From positions 8,618,001-8,682,000 of the forward strand of contig OZ059899.1 of the NCBI GenBank assembly GCA_964057225.1: 64,000 bases of DNA, read 5' to 3'. Shown one piece after another: positions 57,340-64,000 of the stretch; positions within the stretch are counted from its first letter, which is position 1; every line of letters starts with the position of its first letter. The stretch comes from Auanema rhodensis (lineage: Eukaryota; Nematoda; Chromadorea; Rhabditida; Rhabditidae). The notes beneath the pieces are model-generated. The model saw only the letters and a program-made list of their open reading frames with translations, was not told the DNA's origin and ran no database searches. A program made the translations under genes and the position numbers.

Positions 57340-59060
57340 AATTGTTAATATATTGATTTGTTGTTAATCATGTAATTTATAAAAAATTTGATAGTAAATT
57401 ATAAATCTTTGTTAATCAAATATAAAAACAGAGCAAGCGACTTTGCGTTCAGTAGTTCGATTTAAATGTTTATAACGTTTGAGTTCCGTAGAGCTAAAAA
57501 GGTTTACATGTATTCTTTACTAGGAATGCACTATTAGACGTACTCAATCGTTTTCAGAAGTTTGATAGACATTTCTAAACTAAGTTTTATTCGATAATTC
57601 TGCTTTTTATCTAGTCCCTTTGTTATAAGAAATTATAATATGACTTTTATGGTTGTTAACTCATAATTGATCCAAAAAGTTGATGCAGCTGCTACGACAA
57701 CTCGTTCCTTGGTCTTTAGTCACATATAAGATCCGAGCACAAAGTGCAAAATCGTGGCCAACCTCGTTATGGAACATGCTGCTTACTCTTCACCCCTTTC
57801 TACTTTATGTTTTCTATGTGAACGGCTAGTCGCTCGCTAGTTCCTCTTTGCCAGTCAGTGAGAAATGAAGAAAAAAAAAGGAAAGATAGAACGCGAGTGA
57901 GAGAACAACGTAAGAAGAAGAGAGAGATAGAGGAGTATATGTGAAGTGAGCAGAAAGCTGTGCTTCAACTGACGCAACCGTTCTGTTCGCTCTGCTCTCT
58001 ACCTCATCGTCGTTCGTCCTTTGATTGTCACAGGCCGGCACCAGGCAAGGGCCGAGTTTGTACTTGCAGAAAGTACATGCGCCAAACAGCGCCTCGGGCA
58101 ATTCTGGCAGATTTCATCGGCCAGAAACAGAGATAGAGAGGCGGAAAACAAATCAGAGCTGATATAGTGATAGGATGCACAAGAGGATTCATTTTTCGAT
58201 AAAGTTGCTCTGCTTATATTATTTAAAATGTTATTAATGCTTGCTATAATATATATGCAAGTGAGCATATGATGCTAATGACGAGTAGAAGTGAGTCTTT
58301 GATCTTGTTAAAATATAAACGAACAAGAACCTAATTCGACGAGGAATGATCACTTTCAAACGGATAATTACAAAAAGACGTGAAGACTCATTAAATAAGA
58401 AATGGAAGAAGATGGAGGAACAAGAAAAATAGTATTCCAAGACAGATTTAGTATGTTGGCTCATTTGTTTGAATAAATATCAAGTTTAATATTGAAAAAA
58501 TGTGGCACAAAAGAGCTTAATAAACTCAATTAATTGAAGTTCGGTGGTTCCTCTTATGATGTTCTCAGACATTCTCCCAATACTTTAAAAATCAATAAAC
58601 TTCAGCTCTTCATTCGTTCTCACTTTCTTCGTTGGTATAATTACATATTGTCTTTGAAGATTGAAATTTGCTGTGTTCATTGACGAAACAAACCAGCTTA
58701 TTCCAGTTTGTGTTACGAGATATGAAAACGTTCTTGGCTGTGCGAAATTATTCTTGACAATCCCTCGTATATTTTTTCTGTCACCTTCCTTGTGGTTTGA
58801 ACGAACCATGATTAGAAATAGTCTGGTGTCCTTGAAATATAGTGCCGAAGACCTGTGCGACAGCATCACTCGAACGTTTAAAAGAGAGAAAAAACATGTG
58901 TATTCATCAATGTTCGACCTAGCTCCTGAACATGATACTGATTCCATTTAGTATGCTCTATGTTTCCCTAAATGGAAGTGCTGCTTCTCATCGCGTTTTC
59001 GTTCGTCACCATCGGAACTCATGAACACCAAGAGCTTTTGTTTGCTATCATCAAAGGTAG

Positions 59061-59082
59061 CACACACACACACACACACACA
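59061..59082. repeat. CA dinucleotide repeat
   Basis: About eleven uninterrupted CA units in the right-hand gene desert. Confidence 0.9.
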
Positions 59083-60722
59083 TAGACCCAGCACTATCCA
59101 TATTTCCTGCTTGTTAAATGTGGACGAGCGAAAACGTTCGAAAATTTTAATCTCCAGCTATAGGATAGAAATGAAAAAGCTAAAGCAGAATGAAGAGAAA
59201 TAAAGAATCGAAAAGACTAGAGAGACCAGGAACATAAGAGAGTTCCTGGATAGATCATTATAAATGGGGAGAGCGAGGAAAAAAGCGACGTTTGCACTTT
59301 AAGCGGTTGATGGAATGGGCGATGAGATCCCGCTGCACACAATAGGCATCGACTCCTTTCTCTTTCTCTCTACCTCTTTGCATTCTCTCTTCTTTTTTGC
59401 ATTTTTTGTCTGAGGTGGTGGATGAAAGTAGAGACAAAATGTGTTCTTTTCTAAAATCCTTCAAAAACTATGCCAGGAACATAAGTATAACATAGTACGT
59501 AAAATTATGAACAGAATGTCTTTTTTTAATTATATATATAGTATAGTATAAATACTTATGACATGAAATAGTTTTAGAATTAAGTTATTTTTATTTCTTT
59601 TTATATTTTAGTATTCCAAAACAAAAGAAGAAAAACAAGAAAAGTTTCTTCAAAAAACTGTGTTTTTTTTTGTGGTAGAAGTGATTAAGAGAATAAGAGA
59701 TGTGATGAAACGAAGAGGAAAAGAGAAATAGAGAAGGGAGAGACATGCTTGTCCTTTCATTCTACAATCTAACCTGTGTTACTCATATGATAGAGTACAT
59801 AACCTTTGTTAGATGTATAACAGATCTAGAACTGAAGAGAATTTCTGGAAAAAAGGTTTGTCATACTACATGAAGTGCACAGTAAAATAATTTTTTGATT
59901 AAATCGATTCACCGTGATATTGATTGTTTGTATCCTTATAAAGTAAAATAGTGGAAAATGAAGAAATTTATCAAAAGATGTTATTCTATTATAAGATCAT
60001 GTTTTATTTCTTCTCTCCACGTTCGTAGATCTTTACTGAATCTGCTCTATATTGCTTTAAAAACTCAAAAATTATAGCAAAAAATGTAAGAAAAGAAGCG
60101 AAAAAATAGTTTTTTTTAAATACAATTAATCATAGCTTTCTTCATTTCGGTATTTAGAGACAGATCCCTGTAAGACCTACTTTCTAAACGATCTACTTTC
60201 ATTCTTAAGCGAGGAAAATCTTTCATTTTACGTTGTTCCTTTTTTGGTTATATTCCATTTGTTCCGATTTAGTAATCTCTTTCATATATTATTTCTATTA
60301 TTTTTTATAAGAAACTAATCGATAAAGCAATATAAAAGTTTCATGCAATTGTCAAAATAGAATTGGTTTAATGAACAACGCCTTTTCTGTTTCAAAAATC
60401 TTTACACATCCTCAATGCGCTATTTCATCTTCAATTTCTACTTGTTAAATCTTGTTCTTTCGAGTTACAATCCATTTTTAGGTTTTAGACCAACATCGAC
60501 CATTTTCTGTTCATCTGCTCGTTTGACCAATATGCACTTTCTATGTATTGCTTTCTCCATTACTCTATATCTCTTCATTTCATTTCTTTTTCTTTTTTTC
60601 TCTGTTCAGCAATTTAGACTCTCTCTCTTCTTCTTTCTCTCTCTCTCTCTTACTCTCACACACACGCACACACTCTCATGCACCTTCCCTCCTTTTATCT
60701 TCTAAGGTTTTCTAATTCTTTG

Positions 60723-60728
<6 letters not shown>

Positions 60729-60754
<26 letters not shown>
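60729..60754. repeat. AT dinucleotide repeat
   Basis: About thirteen AT units, just after a CT/CA-rich pyrimidine tract (60620-60680). Confidence 0.9.
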
Positions 60755-60762
<8 letters not shown>

Positions 60763-63110
60763 CTGTGTTCATATAGATCAATGATATTTTTATAAAACAT
60801 CAAACGGAATATTCTTTTCAGGTTGATAACTTATTCTTCTTTTTTTATTTCTTTAACCTATTCAGCAATCTTCACATTTCTATATCTTTAAAAGCCTTCT
60901 TAGAACTTTTACTCTTTCTCTCTCGTTCTTTTATTTCTTTATCACTCTCCTTTATTTCCTTTTTCTTTCTTGTTCTTGTTCTTCTATGTTTAGTTCATAT
61001 AATCTAATATAACTCCTACCTTTCCTAATATTTCCCTTCATATGCTCAATTTTCTCTATTCGTGTCTTCATCACTTTTTTTCACTTTGTTTCTTCATATA
61101 CTCGTTCTCTTCATCGTCCGAACATAGCCAGGCTTGCCGTTCTTAGGCGAACTTTTCTGCATGTACGCTCTCTCGTATCTGAGCGCTGCCTTGTTAGCGC
61201 CCCTGGGGTACCAGGCACTTCCAACGAAAGGGCATTCTTAGTGCAAGTCGCTCTACGCGATCCCTTTATTTTTCTTTTTTCTGTTAACCCATCTCTACAC
61301 GCTCTGAGAAGTACCTTGGACTAACGGAACCCAAATTCGACCTCTATGTGACCCTTTTCCATTATTCTATTAAAGTTTTTAATCCTTTGAATATGCTTCT
61401 ACTTCTTAGTTTTTTTTCTTATATATATATATACATATATAGTACTGTGTTCTTCTAACATTGTCCTTGTTTCCTTGAAACATTTCTTAAACTATTCTAT
61501 ATGTACACTTCATGTGTCTTCTAACATTTTTGATCTTTTTTTGGACGGGTTTTATGTTGTTCGTCAAGCTTCAGCTTGCTCATTCGGGTATCATCAACAG
61601 TCTTATCTTACTTGAATTCCCCATCATCTATTGACACACTATGAGGAAGGCAGCTCGTACACTGTCGACGTCGTCGTTGTCGCAGTTGCACTTCATTCAT
61701 TCGGCATTTCTTGATTCACTGTCTTTACCTCTTGTATTTCTCTAAATTCTGGAAATAAGTAGGATTTATTCTCCATTATTATTATTATTTATGAAACATA
61801 ATAAGATTTTAACTTTATTTTGAGATATATGTTATATTTACTTTTCCTCTTGGTAGCTGATATTTTATATCAGTTCTTTCCTTTTTAAAATGTTCATTGA
61901 TCCAGTATGTTCGTCAATTCGCTCCGTACGAATGTATGTATGTGAGAGAACGTTGACATTCTTTCTCAAATATAGAGTTCACTTTCTGCCGAATATATTT
62001 ACAAATGAAATAAAATTTATAAAATTAATCATAATTTTCAGTAATTGAAATATTTTTATAATTCGGATTTAGACTTTTTGACCTTTACTCGTTGATTTAC
62101 ATATACAGTTGACTTTTAGGGGAATAGGGGCGTGGCCAGTTGAAAGAGGTTCGTCGTTTATTGGCTATTGCGGCGATGGCTGACCAATAGCCGGCCCTGC
62201 TTCCATCTGGCTTATTCAAGACCTTTCCAGCTGTAGTTCAGTGTTCCTCTCAACACTAATGCTACTAACGTCATACACGTATATAAGCTAGTAGATTCTA
62301 CTCTTCCTCCTCCTCTTCTAGAGATGAACGGTTGATATGTCACCCTTTTGGAATTATCTTATTCGATTTCCTTTTTTTTCGAAAGTGAACACAAGTGCGG
62401 AAAGATTTGCAACTAATGTGTCTCATAAGATGTTATAAAATTCTAAGTTTATAGTCTTACAACCAATTACTTGATGCATAGTTTAAAACAGCAAGAAACT
62501 TGAATTCTTGCTTCATTTCATAATTATAATAATTTCCATAACTTAATCAAAAATATTAGTTCAACTTTCTCAAGCAGCTTGTTGGTTTTGTGATACTTTT
62601 TGAAATGCTTTGAATGTTGCTAGCTGTTCAATTTCGTTTCTATGCTACCGAAATTTCACTCTTCCGTTCTCGTAAAGTTTCTCAAATTTCACAAATTGTT
62701 AAAACGTTTATAGAGGTGAGCACGATATAGGTCTACCGTATACTTATAGCCTTTTTTTTGGCTTTTCTATCATCAACATAACGGAAATGAATAATAAGGT
62801 ATAAGAACCAGTATTAAATCTTATATCTATATATGCTTTCATGCCTATAACTAATCTCACTTGTTATCTTGATTCATTTCTCTTATTTTTATTTGATACT
62901 CGAAGATCAAACATTTGCTACAAGTTAATTAGTTATCCAATGTCTTTTGAAGTTCAAAATTGAAAGTTCAATAGTATATCGCTGATCATTAGCTTACAGG
63001 AACTACCCAATTAAACTCACCAAAAAAAACATTGAAATGAAAAAAAATAGTTACGGAACCTACATAAAGAATGATCGCGAACGGCAAAACGTTTTCTTTC
63101 ATTACAACAA

Positions 63111-63120
63111 GGGGGGGGGG
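63111..63120. repeat. Poly-G homopolymer tract (G10)
   Basis: Ten consecutive G in strongly AT-rich surroundings. Mono-G tracts of this kind are known in nematode genomes and can form G-quadruplex structures. Confidence 0.9.
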
Positions 63121-64000
63121 TGTTGAATGCGCTTCACCATTCGATAAGCTGTTCTTTTGATGGCATTGTGGATTAGTTGTAATCATTCAGATGTTTGAGT
63201 TCTTTGAATATTCATCTTTATTCTAGATAATTGCTAATCATTGTATTGTACATTGATATATTCTCTTAGTCACTTTCTTTCACTCTTTTGAATTTTTAGT
63301 GGTTTTTTTAAAGTTTCATTTGATTTAATTTGTATGTTGCGACTAGTTTTTTTGAACTGTAGCATTCAATGCTGCTCACTGGTTCATAAGGCTTCAGCTT
63401 CCATACATTTGGGCTCTCTGGATCCCGTTAGTTTGGCCTGCCAGAATGCATTACCGTAATCCCTCCCCCAGCAGCTTGAGCTATTTCTGAGCGCGCTCTC
63501 TGTCTATTCTTCAACGAACACCACTCAGTTTTCCTTAGATGGAGATTTTTTTTCTGCAGCTTATGAGAGCATATATTCTTATCCAAAAAGCTATTTGAAT
63601 GATTAATCGGTTCAAATTTCTTAATAAACTGAAAATAAAATAGCTGCGAAGTCCAACAGGATGACAAAGATATTCTGCTTCTCAGCCAGGATAATTCGTT
63701 ACGGCATATATTTGATGTCTTCCAGGAAGATTTCAGTTCATTGTCCAAATCAAAATCCGAATTTGAATCCGTAAAACAAAAAAGGGATTTCACCATTTGA
63801 AGCAAAAGTTGCTAAAATTATTTTGTATAGAAGAGCTCGAACGCACGATTTTTCGTTTTTTTATCTTGAAGTACAATAGAAAACGTTTTTTTTCTGATGA
63901 AAATCTCCATTTTGTCGACAAACATTGGATAGAACGAGAAAGAGCTGTTTTTTTGCCGCATCGCCTCGGGCTTCAGAACACCAAAATTAGAAATTGAGAG

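Larger units (their letters stand above)
57340..64000. other. Third gene desert, to the end of the window
   Basis: 6.7 kb with no gene I can support. GC-richer islands at about 57690-58140, 61120-61290 and 62110-62340 stand out, the last with GGGGCGTGGCC at 62127-62137. Pyrimidine-rich tracts fill 60550-61100. The frames at 58585-58951 (both strands), 60415-60705 and 63428-63805 lack domains, splice sites or codon bias. It could be the 5' regulatory region of a gene beyond the right edge. Confidence 0.5.

Noticed and set aside
63428-63805. 125-codon minus-strand frame at the right edge
   Set aside because: No family resemblance and all frames are comparatively open; a weak repeat of GATGGAGATTTT nearby (63536 and, inverted, 63898) is too short to support a transposon.

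Overview
The window is a stretch of nuclear genome from a nematode, most likely a chromadorean. The clearest signs are a cuticle collagen with an N-terminal membrane anchor, an RxRR processing site and Gly-X-Y blocks bounded by cysteine clusters; many very short introns (about 40-60 bp) with GT donors and TTTCAG/TTTTAG acceptors; splice-acceptor sequences directly in front of start codons (trans-splicing style); and same-strand genes 100-190 bp apart that look like operons. The DNA is AT-rich with GA/CT and TA microsatellites. I cannot name the species. Protein-gene coordinates run from start codon to stop codon and include introns, because genes were assembled by eye from spliced exons.

Layout. 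1-1627 (+): 3' part of an unrecognised proline-rich, charged protein. 2055-3588 (-): ZNHIT1 then a MICOS MIC26/27 (MOMA-1) protein, probably one operon. 4790-9222 (+): a neprilysin (M13) family membrane protein whose zinc-binding motifs are degenerate. 11480-12947 (+): a globin with an apparent N-myristoylation signal. 13396-14493 (+): cuticle collagen. 14494-29214: a 14.7 kb gene desert with microsatellites and GC-richer islands, ending at an odd-skipped (OSR/odd-1/odd-2) zinc-finger gene at 29215-30085 (+). 31238-33658 (-): GK5-type carbohydrate kinase. 34447-36519 (-): DNAJC3/P58IPK ER co-chaperone. 36520-43633: a second, 7.1 kb desert ending at a beta-catenin gene, 43634-47321 (+). 48082-53325 (-): SLU7, a PLPP6-like PAP2 phosphatase and WDR5, spaced like a three-gene operon. 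54025-57339 (+): DDX47 helicase and SPT3 (SAGA subunit), spaced like a two-gene operon and divergent from the SLU7 group. 57340-64000: a third desert with no convincing gene.

Themes. Housekeeping genes for chromatin (ZNHIT1, WDR5, SPT3), splicing (SLU7), ribosome biogenesis (DDX47), lipid phosphate metabolism and mitochondria sit in compact operon-like groups. Two developmental regulators, the OSR-type factor and beta-catenin, each lie directly downstream of a large non-coding domain, as expected for genes with extensive cis-regulation. No RNA gene, CRISPR array or intact transposon was identified. The most unusual items are the pseudo-neprilysin, a recurrent AGATTACGGTA-type motif in the deserts, recurrent GC-box-like sites at or away from promoters, and a few GC-rich islands or possible tiny exons that I cannot assign.
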